Below are positions 53,281 through 62,682 of a stretch of 64,000 nucleotides of DNA, piece by piece; the first letter of the stretch is position 1; each line of letters begins with the position of its first letter. Both the position numbers and the translations under genes were made by a program. The notes under the pieces are model-generated. The model did not search any database. It was not told where the DNA came from and saw only the letters and a program-made list of their open reading frames with translations. Source of the stretch: Pseudomonadota bacterium (GTDB lineage: Bacteria > Pseudomonadota > Alphaproteobacteria > UBA8366). The stretch lies in the NCBI GenBank assembly GCA_036339585.1, contig JAYZAS010000012.1, forward strand, positions 1 through 64,000, written 5' to 3'.

Positions 53281-54474
53281 CTAATTTGGCGGTAATGCCC
53301 AATTTGGGGGATTCCAAAATATTTGAGGACCAATATCCGGAATACCGTTCAAGCCTAGTTGCGCCATTGTGCGGTCCATTTCCTCATAAAAAATTTCTAG
53401 CGCTCTATAGGCACCATCCTCGCCTGCTACTGCGCAACCATAGAGAGTTGGACGTCCTGACATCACTAAATCTGCTCCACAAGCAATAGCTTTTATTATG
53501 TCAGAACCGCGCCTCGGCCCAGAATCAATGGCAATCATGAAATTCTTCCCAACCGCTGCTCGGGTTGCAGCCGTGATCTGTAAAGGAGATGCCGCATTAT
53601 CTACGTAACGGCCACCATGATTGGAGAGGATGACGCCATGGAGCCCGTGTTCAGCTGCACGCACCGCATCCTCTGCACTATAGAGACCCTTAATCAGCAA
53701 ATTTCCCGGCCATATATCTTGAATGCGTTTTATATCGTCCCAACACTGACTATCAGGCTTGGTATGGCTCTGACCCTGCTTAACACTTATATCCGATAGT
53801 TTTTTTCCTAATTCAGGCGGATAATTCTCCTTTTTAAATGCCCCCCTCCGCAAATACTGCCTCAACAACACTCTGAAGATCCATCCAGGCTTCGCTAAGA
53901 CGTCACCTGCCATACGAGAGCTGTATCGGAGTGGCATCGAATATCCATTCCGGTTATTATGCTCCCGATTAGCCCCAACCGGCCCGTCTACAGTAACTAC
54001 CAAAGTTTTATAGCCAACGTCCCTGATACGCTCGACAAACCTTGATCGAAGTTCTTTGTCATTCCACATGTAGAGTTGAAACCAAAGGTGCTCGCCCCCA
54101 GCAGCCTCATAAATCTCATCAAGCGGCGTTACGGCGCTGGTGGCCGCAGTACATATAACGCCCATTCGTTGTGCTGCTTTTGCAAGTAGAATCTCGCCAC
54201 CAAACCATGTAATCCCAGCTGAAGCGGTTGGTGAAATGCCAAATGGCAGTTTTAGGTCAGTACCAAAAATTTTAGTGCCACACGAACGCTCTGATACATC
54301 AATCAAAACACGGTTTTTAAGTTTAAGTTCCTCGTAAACCGTACGATTATTCATCAATGCAATATAATCTTCTGCGCCTAAATCAATATACTCGAACAGA
54401 CCTCGAGGAAGTTTCCGTTTCGCTATTTGACGCAGATCTTCGATATTATATGCAACGAAATTAGTCATTAACAA
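53281..54474 (-). CDS. FMN-dependent alpha-hydroxy-acid oxidase/dehydrogenase, paralogue 1
   Basis: A 397-aa member of the glycolate oxidase/lactate dehydrogenase (LldD) family. Active-site elements are Y29 (LFEYIDLGAED), K262 (LLIKGL), catalytic base H286 (ILSNHGGRYVD) and the FMN phosphate region DSGPRRGSD, where most relatives read DGG. It oxidises an L-2-hydroxy acid to a 2-oxo acid, passing electrons to oxygen or the respiratory chain. It is the last and most divergent of three tandem copies: its GAED is preceded by Leu instead of Gly, and it lacks the RAAAE tail. Confidence 0.9.
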   Translation of the reverse strand: MLMTNFVAYNIEDLRQIAKRKLPRGLFEYIDLGAEDYIALMNNRTVYEELKLKNRVLIDVSERSCGTKIFGTDLKLPFGISPTASAGITWFGGEILLAKAAQRMGVICTAATSAVTPLDEIYEAAGGEHLWFQLYMWNDKELRSRFVERIRDVGYKTLVVTVDGPVGANREHNNRNGYSMPLRYSSRMAGDVLAKPGWIFRVLLRQYLRRGAFKKENYPPELGKKLSDISVKQGQSHTKPDSQCWDDIKRIQDIWPGNLLIKGLYSAEDAVRAAEHGLHGVILSNHGGRYVDNAASPLQITAATRAAVGKNFMIAIDSGPRRGSDIIKAIACGADLVMSGRPTLYGCAVAGEDGAYRALEIFYEEMDRTMAQLGLNGIPDIGPQIFWNPPNWALPPN

Positions 54475-54585
54475 TTGCGCTCTTATTTAAAAAGATAGGC
54501 GTATAATTGCCAAAATATAGCCTGTGATAGATGCCAAATTATGGTTTGCGGAAACCAATCAGATCGTTGATATTTTCCTTCAACG

Positions 54586-55797
54586 CTATTCTGCTGCTGC
54601 CCGAAGCATCTGCCGCCGCTGCGGCACCCAATCTGGCGGGTTCCAGAAAATCTCAGGGCCAATCTCGGATATGGAATTAAGCCCTAACTGCGCCATAACA
54701 CGGTCCATTTCGTCGTAGAATATTTCAAGCGCTCGAAAGGAGCCTTCTGCTCCGGCAACTGCAGCGCCCCATAGCGTTGGTCGGCCAGACATTACAAGGT
54801 CGGCTCCCAAAGCCACCGCCTTAACAAGATCTGAGCCACGACGAGCACCGCTATCTATAATCACAGTAAAGTCATTACCCACCGCAGCCCTCGTCTCCGG
54901 TAAAAGTTGAAGAGGTGCCGGCGCACAGTCCACATAGCGACCACCATGATTAGAAAGAATTACACCATCGAGCCCCCTTTCTTTCGCTATTAATGCATCT
55001 TCAGCGCTGTGAAGCCCCTTGATCAAAAGATTGCCCGGCCAGTTGTCACGAATTCTCTTAACATGCTCCCAAGTGAGGTTATCAGTTTTTGTATGCATAT
55101 GCTTGAGCATCGGATCGGTGATACGACTGATAAGTTCTTCAGGGTAATTAACCATAGTTGGAGCACCCCGCTTAAGATAGTGCTGGCCCAATACCCGGAT
55201 GAGCCATCCGGGTCGGGCGAGAAGTTGGGCAAATAATGTTGGAGAATATTTAAGCGGCATCGAGAAACCATTTCTCTTATTATATTCACGGTTAGAACCC
55301 ACTGGCCCATCAACAGTAATTATTAAGGTCTCAAAGCCTACCGATTTTATACGATTTATTTGCTTCATACTCAGATCATTATCCGGCCACATATAAACCT
55401 GAAACCAGAGATTTCCATCACCAGCCACATCCCATATTTCCTCCATCGCCGTCTGAGCATTTAAGGCGACAGTACATGGAACTCCCATCTTTGTAGCTGC
55501 AATGGCAACACCCGCTTCACCACCAAAGGACATAAGACCAGCGGTGCCAGTAGGGGAAATACCGTATGGCATAGCGGCCTTTTTCCCGAAAATTGTTGTT
55601 TCGATTGAGCGTTTTGAAACATCAACTAAAACACGATTTTTAATCTTAAGCTGTTTGTATGCATCACGATTATTTTTCAGCGCTATACCGTCTTCAGCTC
55701 CACCATCGACATAATCAAACACACCTTTCGGAACGCGCGTCTTAGCCCTCTGCCGCAAGTCTTCGATATTATAGGCACCAAAATTAGCGTTGGTCAT
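54586..55797 (-). CDS. FMN-dependent alpha-hydroxy-acid oxidase/dehydrogenase, paralogue 2
   Basis: A 403-aa LldD/glycolate-oxidase-family enzyme. It shows VFDYVDGGAED, LLIKGLHSAED, the base histidine in ILSNHGGRYVDCAP and the DSGARRGSD FMN loop. It is strongly similar to the copy upstream, including the conserved end IFWNPPDWVPQ and the RAAAE terminus, so the array arose by duplication. The gaps to its neighbours are 111 and 155 nt, larger than in a tight operon, so internal promoters are possible. Confidence 0.9.
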   Translation of the reverse strand: MTNANFGAYNIEDLRQRAKTRVPKGVFDYVDGGAEDGIALKNNRDAYKQLKIKNRVLVDVSKRSIETTIFGKKAAMPYGISPTGTAGLMSFGGEAGVAIAATKMGVPCTVALNAQTAMEEIWDVAGDGNLWFQVYMWPDNDLSMKQINRIKSVGFETLIITVDGPVGSNREYNKRNGFSMPLKYSPTLFAQLLARPGWLIRVLGQHYLKRGAPTMVNYPEELISRITDPMLKHMHTKTDNLTWEHVKRIRDNWPGNLLIKGLHSAEDALIAKERGLDGVILSNHGGRYVDCAPAPLQLLPETRAAVGNDFTVIIDSGARRGSDLVKAVALGADLVMSGRPTLWGAAVAGAEGSFRALEIFYDEMDRVMAQLGLNSISEIGPEIFWNPPDWVPQRRQMLRAAAE

Positions 55798-55952
55798 AAA
55801 AGCATCCCCTAGTAATCAGCACCATTTGGTAACAGCACCGTTTCAGTAATAACAATTCTATCATAGCACTAAATCGTGCCAATTACTCAGCCAGCCAGTC
55901 AATAAGCTAAAACTTTGCGCATTCTGGGTGCCTCTTAATGAGAGTGACTTAC

Positions 55953-57161
55953 TTATTCGGCGGCAGCTCTAAAGCCAAGCTGGGGTCTAGGTACCCATTC
56001 AGGTGGGTTCCAGAAAATCTGTGGACCAATCTCTTCAATGGTGTTGAGACCCAATTGGGCCATCACCCGATCCATCTCATCATAAAAAATTTCGAGAGCA
56101 CGGTAAGCACCAGCCTCATTAGCTGCAGCAGCCCCGAATAACGTAGGTCGACCGGACATCACCATATCAGCCCCAAGTGCTATAGCCTTTACAAGGTCTG
56201 ATCCACGGCGAGCTCCAGAATCAATGATTATTTTTATTCGATCACCAACTGCTGCTTTCGTCTCTGGAAGAACCTGCAATGGTGCCGCCGCACAATCTAC
56301 ATAGCGTCCACCATGATTGGATAATATTACACCCTCGAGCCCTTCATCTGCCGCTAGAACAGCATCTTCAGCACTCTGCAGCCCCTTAATTAAAAGATTG
56401 CCCTTCCACATATCTCGGATCTTTCTGATGTCTTCCCAGGACTGACGGTCGGTTTTTACTACACTCATCTCCTCGGATGCTACAGTCACTCTCCTCTCAA
56501 TTTCTTCCGGATAGTTTTCCTTTCTAAATGCACCACGTTTAAGATACTGTTTCAAAAGAACTCGATAACACCATCCAGGCCTTGCAAGAATCTGAGAAAT
56601 TAGCTTTGGAGTGTATTTCAGCGGTGTGTGGAATCCATTCTTCTTATTATACTCACGGTTGGGGCCAACTGGCCCATCGACCGTAACTATGAGCGTTTCG
56701 AACCCCGTCGCTTTTACGCGCTCGAGAAATTTCATACTCATCTCTTTGTCCGCCCACATGTAAAGCTGGAACCAGAGGTTTCCGCCGGCCCCCTCAGCAA
56801 TTTCTTCCATTGGCAATAATGCATTCGTTGCAACAGTACAGGGAACACCCATTCTAGCGGCTGCCTTAGCAAGCCCTATCTCGCCACCATAATACACAAG
56901 CCCCCCTGCACCTGTAGGCGAAATGCCGTACGGCATTTTGATTTTTTTACCAAAAATTTCGGTTTCAGCAGATCGTTGTGAGACATCAATCAATACTCGG
57001 TTTTTGACCTTAAGAGATGTATACGCATCACGGTTGTTTTGCACGCCGATGCCGTCCTCCGCACCACCGTCTATAAATTCAAATATGCCGTGTGGTAGAC
57101 GCCGTTTTGCACCCTGGCGCAAATCTTCAATATTATAAAAACCCATATGATCAGAAGACAT
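55953..57161 (-). CDS. FMN-dependent alpha-hydroxy-acid oxidase/dehydrogenase, paralogue 3
   Basis: A 402-aa enzyme of the same family: IFEFIDGGAED (Phe-Glu-Phe where relatives have a catalytic Tyr), LLIKGLQSAED, ILSNHGGRYVDCAA and DSGARRGSD. The C-terminus ends in IFWNPPEWVPRP and RAAAE. The replacement of the active-site tyrosine by phenylalanine (F29) may change oxidase versus dehydrogenase behaviour or substrate choice. It lies 64 nt after the ComE-like gene, first of the three copies in transcription order. Confidence 0.9.
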   Translation of the reverse strand: MSSDHMGFYNIEDLRQGAKRRLPHGIFEFIDGGAEDGIGVQNNRDAYTSLKVKNRVLIDVSQRSAETEIFGKKIKMPYGISPTGAGGLVYYGGEIGLAKAAARMGVPCTVATNALLPMEEIAEGAGGNLWFQLYMWADKEMSMKFLERVKATGFETLIVTVDGPVGPNREYNKKNGFHTPLKYTPKLISQILARPGWCYRVLLKQYLKRGAFRKENYPEEIERRVTVASEEMSVVKTDRQSWEDIRKIRDMWKGNLLIKGLQSAEDAVLAADEGLEGVILSNHGGRYVDCAAAPLQVLPETKAAVGDRIKIIIDSGARRGSDLVKAIALGADMVMSGRPTLFGAAAANEAGAYRALEIFYDEMDRVMAQLGLNTIEEIGPQIFWNPPEWVPRPQLGFRAAAE

Positions 57162-57225
57162 CGCATATTCCTCTATTTATTTTTAATATTTGTAGTAGAT
57201 TGGATTTGTAATCCAAATCAACGAA

Positions 57226-57810
57226 TTAGATACCAACTAACTCTCCTCTAACATCTTGAACTACTTTTACCCTATCCCTGTTGTTCCATGGTTTGCGCTG
57301 ACCGATTGGAGTATTTTCAATTGTTGGTGCTACCTTGAGATGAATGAATACGGGCCCCTCCTTCGCAAGTATTTCTGGCATTCCGACCTCTAAATCCGAG
57401 AGTTCGGAATAAGAATGGGCTTTTGGGTAGCCGCAAGCTGTCGCTATTGCAGAATAATCGACCACTTTAGCGTTAGGTACAGGTTGACCCCCCGTGGTGG
57501 CATAAATCTCATTATCGAGCATGAAATGATAAAAATTTGTAGGGGCTTGTTCCGCAATTGTAGCAAGCATGCCCATCGACATATGAATGTCTCCATCTGA
57601 GTCAAATAAGACAACTTTTTTCTTCGGCTGTGCGAGAGCAATACCCAAAGCATAGCTCGCGTGTCCACCCATTGCAGGATCTCCCATAGTCGCATCGAGT
57701 TTCTCGTTGTCAGTAATAGGCACCCAATGACGACCACCACGACCAGATAATACTACTGCATCATCTCTGTATTTAAGGAAGAGTTTCATAACATCAGCTG
57801 TTTCCATCAT
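57226..57810 (-). CDS. ThDP-binding beta subunit of a split 2-oxoacid decarboxylase (ComE-like)
   Basis: A 194-aa subunit with the C-terminal ThDP/Mg motif: DSDGDIHMSMGM (residues 70-81) closing with FMLDNEIYATTGGQ. It matches sulfopyruvate decarboxylase ComE and the matching half of phosphonopyruvate decarboxylase. With the alpha subunit, 16 nt upstream, it would decarboxylate a 2-oxo acid to an aldehyde. Three genes for 2-hydroxy-acid oxidation follow, which could supply that 2-oxo acid. The motif does not distinguish sulfopyruvate from phosphonopyruvate or a carboxylic analogue. Confidence 0.85.
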   Translation of the reverse strand: MMETADVMKLFLKYRDDAVVLSGRGGRHWVPITDNEKLDATMGDPAMGGHASYALGIALAQPKKKVVLFDSDGDIHMSMGMLATIAEQAPTNFYHFMLDNEIYATTGGQPVPNAKVVDYSAIATACGYPKAHSYSELSDLEVGMPEILAKEGPVFIHLKVAPTIENTPIGQRKPWNNRDRVKVVQDVRGELVGI

Positions 57811-57826
57811 GGTCTAAGACCCCTTT

Positions 57827-58369
57827 TTATCTATTGAAACCGTGAAATTCATCAGCAACCAGCACAGCAACTGGGCCATTAACTTTCTCACATTCATCGA
57901 AAGCAACACTAATGCGATCTGCATCACGATCACTCTCCACGAGATAATATTTTATTTGAAACGCATTAAGAAATGGTTCTGTAAAATCTGCTGCAGTGTC
58001 AGTGGTAACTCCATGCCGAGTATAGCCACGATAGCCTACCATCATTACACATGGAATTTTAAGGCTCTTCAGCCATCCACGTATCGAGTCACCAGACTCC
58101 ATAAGGCCGGTATTTTGTATTAATACTACTGGCTTGGCACCGCCGGTGTAGAGTCCTGCGGCGACTGCGGCTGCATTTCCCTCACGTCCGACACCAACCA
58201 TGTGCAAATCTGGGTCACCATTAAGTAGCGTAAAAAGAAAATTGGTTTCACTGTCTGGCAACCAGATTACATGCGTTACGCCGTGTTCTTTGAATTTCTG
58301 ATGCACCGTTTCCGGGCTTAGCACGTCCTCAGTTTCTGCCATCGGCCTACCCCTTATGAGTTCAATCAC
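57827..58369 (-). CDS. ThDP-dependent decarboxylase alpha subunit (ComD-like)
   Basis: A 180-aa subunit corresponding to the N-terminal ThDP domain. The catalytic glutamate is E63 in VGREGNAAAVAAGLY, and VVLIQNTGLMESGDSI is the family segment that follows. It is the first gene of a likely operon with the beta subunit and three FMN hydroxy-acid oxidases. In methanogens ComDE makes sulfoacetaldehyde in coenzyme M synthesis; bacteria use homologues in sulfolactate catabolism. A second in-frame ATG at residue 10 is possible. Confidence 0.85.
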   Translation of the reverse strand: MIELIRGRPMAETEDVLSPETVHQKFKEHGVTHVIWLPDSETNFLFTLLNGDPDLHMVGVGREGNAAAVAAGLYTGGAKPVVLIQNTGLMESGDSIRGWLKSLKIPCVMMVGYRGYTRHGVTTDTAADFTEPFLNAFQIKYYLVESDRDADRISVAFDECEKVNGPVAVLVADEFHGFNR

Positions 58370-58474
58370 AAATATTTCATCGAGGACTTTATATCATTGT
58401 AGCTAAGTTCTTTCATTTTTTTTATGAAGTCTTTCTATCTTTTCTAACCGCTAGTTGAGTATACATCTTAATCC

Positions 58475-59098
58475 ATGAATTGCCGCACCACACCTGCCGG
58501 AGACCGGAATACAAAACCAATTACAGAGGCCCTACGACCAGTCTTTTCGAGCTCCACTGGCCATGTTTTGGAAATCGGTTCGGGTTTAGGCCAACATGCG
58601 GCAGCCTTTGCAACAGCCTTTCCCAGGCTAAATTTTTGGCCAACAGACCCCAATCCATATCACCGTGCTAGCATCGATGACTGGCGAAAAACACTTGCCC
58701 TCCCGAATTTACGACCTGCCCGATCGCTTGATCTGTTATCCGCTAATTGGCAACTTAACATCACTGATGGCGTTCCTGCAGCAAAATTCTCGGCAATGAT
58801 TTGTATAAATGTACTACACATTTCCCCCATGGCCCTGACGGAGGGGCTTTTACTACATGCCGGCAAACTGCTAGAGCCAGAAGGCCTTTTATATATTTAT
58901 GGCCCATTTAAAATTAATGACACGCATACAGCACCGAGCAATAGCGATTTCGATGTTTACCTTCAACATCAAAATCCTGAATGGGGTTTGAGAGATATTG
59001 CACTACTTGAGAAAACAGCTGCGTCTGGCAGCCTCTCTCTCACTAAAATTACGCAAATGCCCGCGAATAACTTGTCTCTTTTTTTTAACCGTATTTAG
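58475..59098 (+). CDS. DUF938 family SAM-dependent methyltransferase-like protein
   Basis: A 207-aa class I methyltransferase fold. Motif I reads VLEIGSGLGQHAA, and the NFWPTDPNPYHRASIDDW and ICINVLHISP segments are specific to the DUF938 family; the C-terminal NLSLFFNR is also typical. The function of the family is unknown. It is encoded alone, divergent from the ComD-like gene. Confidence 0.87.
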   Translation: MNCRTTPAGDRNTKPITEALRPVFSSSTGHVLEIGSGLGQHAAAFATAFPRLNFWPTDPNPYHRASIDDWRKTLALPNLRPARSLDLLSANWQLNITDGVPAAKFSAMICINVLHISPMALTEGLLLHAGKLLEPEGLLYIYGPFKINDTHTAPSNSDFDVYLQHQNPEWGLRDIALLEKTAASGSLSLTKITQMPANNLSLFFNRI

Positions 59099-59168
59099 AT
59101 CGGCAATGAGACAAATTTTTATGATCGCGACATAATTTTTTAAATAGCAAATACGATTTATGCTATGT

Positions 59169-59321
59169 ATGAGGAAAAAATACCCAAACGACTTATCCGC
59201 GGATAAACAGGGGGTCGCGACTGAGCGATTGATACGGAGCATGGTCTCGCTCGAACAAGCGTATTTATCTTCTCATGTTCCATTTTTAGGAAGTTTTGTG
59301 CATACTGGTCCAAAATCTTAA
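59169..59321 (+). CDS. Possible small ORF, 50 aa, unknown
   Basis: ATG 59169 to TAA 59321 encodes a 50-residue protein (MRKKYPNDLSADKQGVATER...). No Shine-Dalgarno precedes it and I know no relative. A 14-bp palindrome TTATCCGCGGATAA (59193-59206) lies within it. It could equally be the leader region of the gamma-glutamyltransferase gene. Confidence 0.2.
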   Translation: MRKKYPNDLSADKQGVATERLIRSMVSLEQAYLSSHVPFLGSFVHTGPKS

Positions 59322-59350
59322 CGCGCGATATGCGCGAGTAAGGGGAAAAA

Positions 59351-61063
59351 ATGGTTTCTTTCCAACCCACGCAACTCGGCACTAGGCACATGTGCTCGGC
59401 GGGTCATTATTTAGCCGCACGATCAGGATATGAAATTCTGGAGGCTGGCGGTAACGCGATTGATGCGGGCGTAGCGGCTGGCATGGCACTGGCTGTTTTG
59501 CAAAGCGATATAGTAAATGTCGGTGGGGTAGCCCCCATGATTTTTTATCTTGCTGATACCGATGAAGTAAAGTCAATCAGTGGATTAGGTTGGTGGCCAA
59601 AATCCACGGATATAAACATGTTTATTTCTGATAATGGTGGAGCGATTCCTCATGGAGTACTGCGGAGCGTAATACCTGCTGCCCCAGCTGCTTGGATCGC
59701 AGCACTCAGAGAATATGGCACAATGAGTTTCGCTGAGGTTTCAGAGTCACCGATCAAGTACGCTCGCGACGGCTTCGCGATGCATCCCACGATGCATAGC
59801 ACTTTGGTGAACACTCAAGATAATCTTCGTCGTTGGCCGCAAAGCGCCGCTATATATTTGCCAAATGACAAAGTACCCGAGATTGGAGATAACTTCGTAC
59901 AAGCAGATCTTGCGAAAACTCTCCAATATCTAGCAGATGAGGAAAGTGCAGCACGAGGCAGCCGAGAGGAACGGCTTCTTGCTGCTCACAAAGCTTTCTA
60001 TGAGGGAGACCCGGCGCAGGCAATTGTTAAGTACCATAAAGAAAATGATGGCTTAATGACCGCGGAGGATTTGAAAGAATTCTACGTGGAAATTGAGGAT
60101 CCCATTTCGCGTAACTATTTTGATTTTGAGATTTACACATGTCAGCCATGGTGTCAGGGACCCGTACTGCTACAGATCATGTCTCTACTAGACGGCTTTG
60201 ATTTGAAAGGAATGGGTCACAATACGGCGGACTACATTCACACAATCGCGGAATGCATAAAACTCTCATTCGCTGATCGAGAACGCTACTATGGAGACCC
60301 TCGATTTGTTGATGTACCCATAGAATATTTGCTCTCTGAAGACTATGTCTCCACAAGGCGAAACATGATTGATATGGCAACTGCTTTTCCTGAACTGCCG
60401 CCTTTCGGTAATGTTCCTGGTTATGAAGGACAAGGAAGCGGGCCAACACCAGCAACGGTGCATGGGCCTGTGGAACATTCATATGACACATCTTATGCCT
60501 GCGCCGTCGACAAGAAGGGAAATGCTTTTTCAATCACACCCAGCGACAATTCAAGTCAGACGCCTATAATCCCCGGCATCGGTTGTGTAGCTTCTGGTCG
60601 TGGTTCACAAAACTGGGCCGTGCCAGAACATGCTTCGTGTATAGCTCCTGGCAAACGTCCTAGACTGACACCCAATCCGGCCTTAGCGATTAAGAGAGGT
60701 TCAGCTACTATGCCGTTCGGCACGCCAGGTGGCGATGTACAATGTCAAGCCATGGCTCAGACCTTCCTTAACATCAATCTGTTTCGCATGGACATGCAAG
60801 AAGCAATTGAAGCACCGCGCTTTGCTACCTACAGTCACCCCAATTCGTTTGAGCCACATGAATCAGACCCTGGGAAACTTAAGATTGAAAGTCGAGTGCC
60901 TCTGACAGTTCGCAATGATCTTGCAAATCGCGGACATATAGTAGAGGACTTTCCCGCACTTACTCGCGCAGCAGGAGCAGTCTGCGCTATCTACCGGGAC
61001 CAAAAATCTAGGCTCTTTGGCGCCGCTGATCCTCGTCGTCAATCAGGTATGTTAGGCTGGTAA
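59351..61063 (+). CDS. ggt: Gamma-glutamyltransferase
   Basis: A 570-aa Ntn-hydrolase of the usual length. The autocleavage site and nucleophile are at T380 (HSYDTSYACAVD, where relatives have a TTH type start). The small-subunit glycine-rich loop PFGTPGGDVQCQA and SGRGSQ follow. It transfers gamma-glutamyl groups or hydrolyses glutathione-type amides; some relatives act on cephalosporins or other amides. No signal peptide is clear, so cytoplasmic location or another export route is possible. A CGCGC-GATAT-GCGCG hairpin sits directly before the AAGGGG ribosome site. Confidence 0.9.
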   Translation: MVSFQPTQLGTRHMCSAGHYLAARSGYEILEAGGNAIDAGVAAGMALAVLQSDIVNVGGVAPMIFYLADTDEVKSISGLGWWPKSTDINMFISDNGGAIPHGVLRSVIPAAPAAWIAALREYGTMSFAEVSESPIKYARDGFAMHPTMHSTLVNTQDNLRRWPQSAAIYLPNDKVPEIGDNFVQADLAKTLQYLADEESAARGSREERLLAAHKAFYEGDPAQAIVKYHKENDGLMTAEDLKEFYVEIEDPISRNYFDFEIYTCQPWCQGPVLLQIMSLLDGFDLKGMGHNTADYIHTIAECIKLSFADRERYYGDPRFVDVPIEYLLSEDYVSTRRNMIDMATAFPELPPFGNVPGYEGQGSGPTPATVHGPVEHSYDTSYACAVDKKGNAFSITPSDNSSQTPIIPGIGCVASGRGSQNWAVPEHASCIAPGKRPRLTPNPALAIKRGSATMPFGTPGGDVQCQAMAQTFLNINLFRMDMQEAIEAPRFATYSHPNSFEPHESDPGKLKIESRVPLTVRNDLANRGHIVEDFPALTRAAGAVCAIYRDQKSRLFGAADPRRQSGMLGW

Positions 61064-61153
61064 CGCTTCTCTTGATTACAAAAACCAGACGATCACATTC
61101 ACACCCGACATATGCATGGCTGCAATAGTGGATGGCGACTGTCGCCTCACTTC

Positions 61154-61197
61154 ATGCTAAGCAAATTTTGTAACTAAACCGGTAGGTTTTTTAGCAT
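61154..61197. repeat. Inverted repeat ATGCTAA / TTAGCAT with internal T-run hairpin
   Basis: Arms at 61154-61160 and 61191-61197 enclose AAACC-GGTA-GGTTTTTT. It lies between the convergent gamma-glutamyltransferase and glycosyltransferase genes and may serve as a bidirectional terminator. Confidence 0.35.
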
Positions 61198-61226
61198 CCA
61201 CACACCAGTTTCTATCGTTCATTTTC

Positions 61227-62330
61227 CTAGCATTCTTCATTTTTGTTACTGCATCCGTAGACTGCCTGAAAAGCAGCCACGGCCTTCTCTATACGATACC
61301 CGGCAATAATCCGCTCTCGCCCTAAATGACCCATACTCCGTGCCAGTTTCTCATCATTTTGTAGCCTGGCGATTGCTTCTGCCAGTAACACAGGTGAAGA
61401 CGGAGGCACGATGATACCTGCGCTGCCTACAAGCCTATCAGCATCACCAACATTGGTTGCAATCACAGCACGCTGACAGGCCATGGCCTCTCCAATGACA
61501 TTTGAAAATCCTTCGCCGAAAGCTGATGCAGACACGAGAACATCAATTGCTGATAATAAGTCCGGGATGTCATCACGTTCCCCTAGAACTATCAACCCTC
61601 GCGTAACCGGCAGTGTCTCTGTTCCTTTACCAATCGCAAGTGCGGTAACTCCATCAACTTTCTCCAGTGCTGATAAAAAATTTGGATAATCCTTCATAGC
61701 GTCAACTCGAGCAACCGCAGCAATAACGAAGTCATTCTCATCGAGCCCTAATTCTTTGCGAATACGACTACGTGCCGACACTCTGAAGCAATAACGCTCA
61801 GTGTCGAAGAAGTTAGGAATAACAGCTGTACTCTTTGGCCTATAACCAAGCACTTCAGTATGAAATCTGAGCCCTGAATGTGAATTTGCAATTATCCCAT
61901 CGGGATATTTGGATAGCCAGGAACAAACACCTCTTAGGTATCGATACCGGCTATCATCCATATCTGAGCATCGTATACCCCAAAAAAGTTTCGTGCATGA
62001 ACGCCGTCCCGACAAGCATACCGCGAGAAAAGCAGCTAAATCAGCATGATACATCCAGCTTTGTATCACCGGGGGTTTTTCACGTCTGATTAGACGTACC
62101 AAACGCATTAACGCTTTAATACTGGGCTGACCTCGCCGCATGCCCAAACCGATCACGCGGCAACCAGCAGTCTGAAGCTTATCAAATTGCGATCCACCAT
62201 CGACCAAGCACACTACCAACGGGTGTTCGCCAACGCGCATTTTTTCAAGCGCCAACGAAGCAAGCACACGTTCTGCGCCACCTGTATCTAGCCCCGTTAT
62301 TATATGTAGGATTGAGGTTCTTTGATTCAC
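61227..62330 (-). CDS. GT4-family glycosyltransferase
   Basis: A 367-aa GT-B-fold enzyme. The N-terminus ILHIITGLDTGGAERVLASL is typical of GT4. The C-terminal nucleotide-sugar site shows SAFGEGFSNVIGEAMACQRAV (the E-x7-E motif) and ATNVGDADRLVG. It is a retaining transferase that probably builds a surface polysaccharide or glycolipid. No other polysaccharide genes lie beside it. Confidence 0.9.
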   Translation of the reverse strand: MNQRTSILHIITGLDTGGAERVLASLALEKMRVGEHPLVVCLVDGGSQFDKLQTAGCRVIGLGMRRGQPSIKALMRLVRLIRREKPPVIQSWMYHADLAAFLAVCLSGRRSCTKLFWGIRCSDMDDSRYRYLRGVCSWLSKYPDGIIANSHSGLRFHTEVLGYRPKSTAVIPNFFDTERYCFRVSARSRIRKELGLDENDFVIAAVARVDAMKDYPNFLSALEKVDGVTALAIGKGTETLPVTRGLIVLGERDDIPDLLSAIDVLVSASAFGEGFSNVIGEAMACQRAVIATNVGDADRLVGSAGIIVPPSSPVLLAEAIARLQNDEKLARSMGHLGRERIIAGYRIEKAVAAFQAVYGCSNKNEEC

Positions 62331-62682
62331 CGGTTAGCCTTGCAAAGTTCCGAGTAACAACAAATAACTTTTAAAATGAAGCCCCTTTTCGTTGAGTGAA
62401 TACATTCGGTTTTTTTGTCAAAATTAGCTTCACCCCTTTATCCTCATCGGTCACACTTAAGATTTGGTTGCTCGATGTAAAATTTATACCACAGCATATC
62501 TCTTGAAAAATTCTAAAAGATTGTACAATTACTAAAAAGGTGGTGCTTCAATGGTGCGGCATATTCGCATAGTACCTTTTAGTAACACTCGAAATAGTGT
62601 ATTCGCTGATTTATGCTATAAAGGCTAAAGCAACGTCTTTTCGTTTGTAACGAACACCGACGGGTTAAATTTTGGAGGAAAT
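62331..62682. other. 350-base intergenic region with an inverted repeat and a small ORF
   Basis: TTACTAAAAAGGT (62529-62541) and ACCTTTTAGTAA (62574-62585) are inverted with one unpaired A. Inside, AAAAGGTGG precedes an ATG at 62551 opening a 25-codon frame (MVRHIRIVPFSNTRNSV...) that ends at 62628, before the FAD dehydrogenase gene. A leader peptide or regulatory RNA is possible but unproven. Confidence 0.35.
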
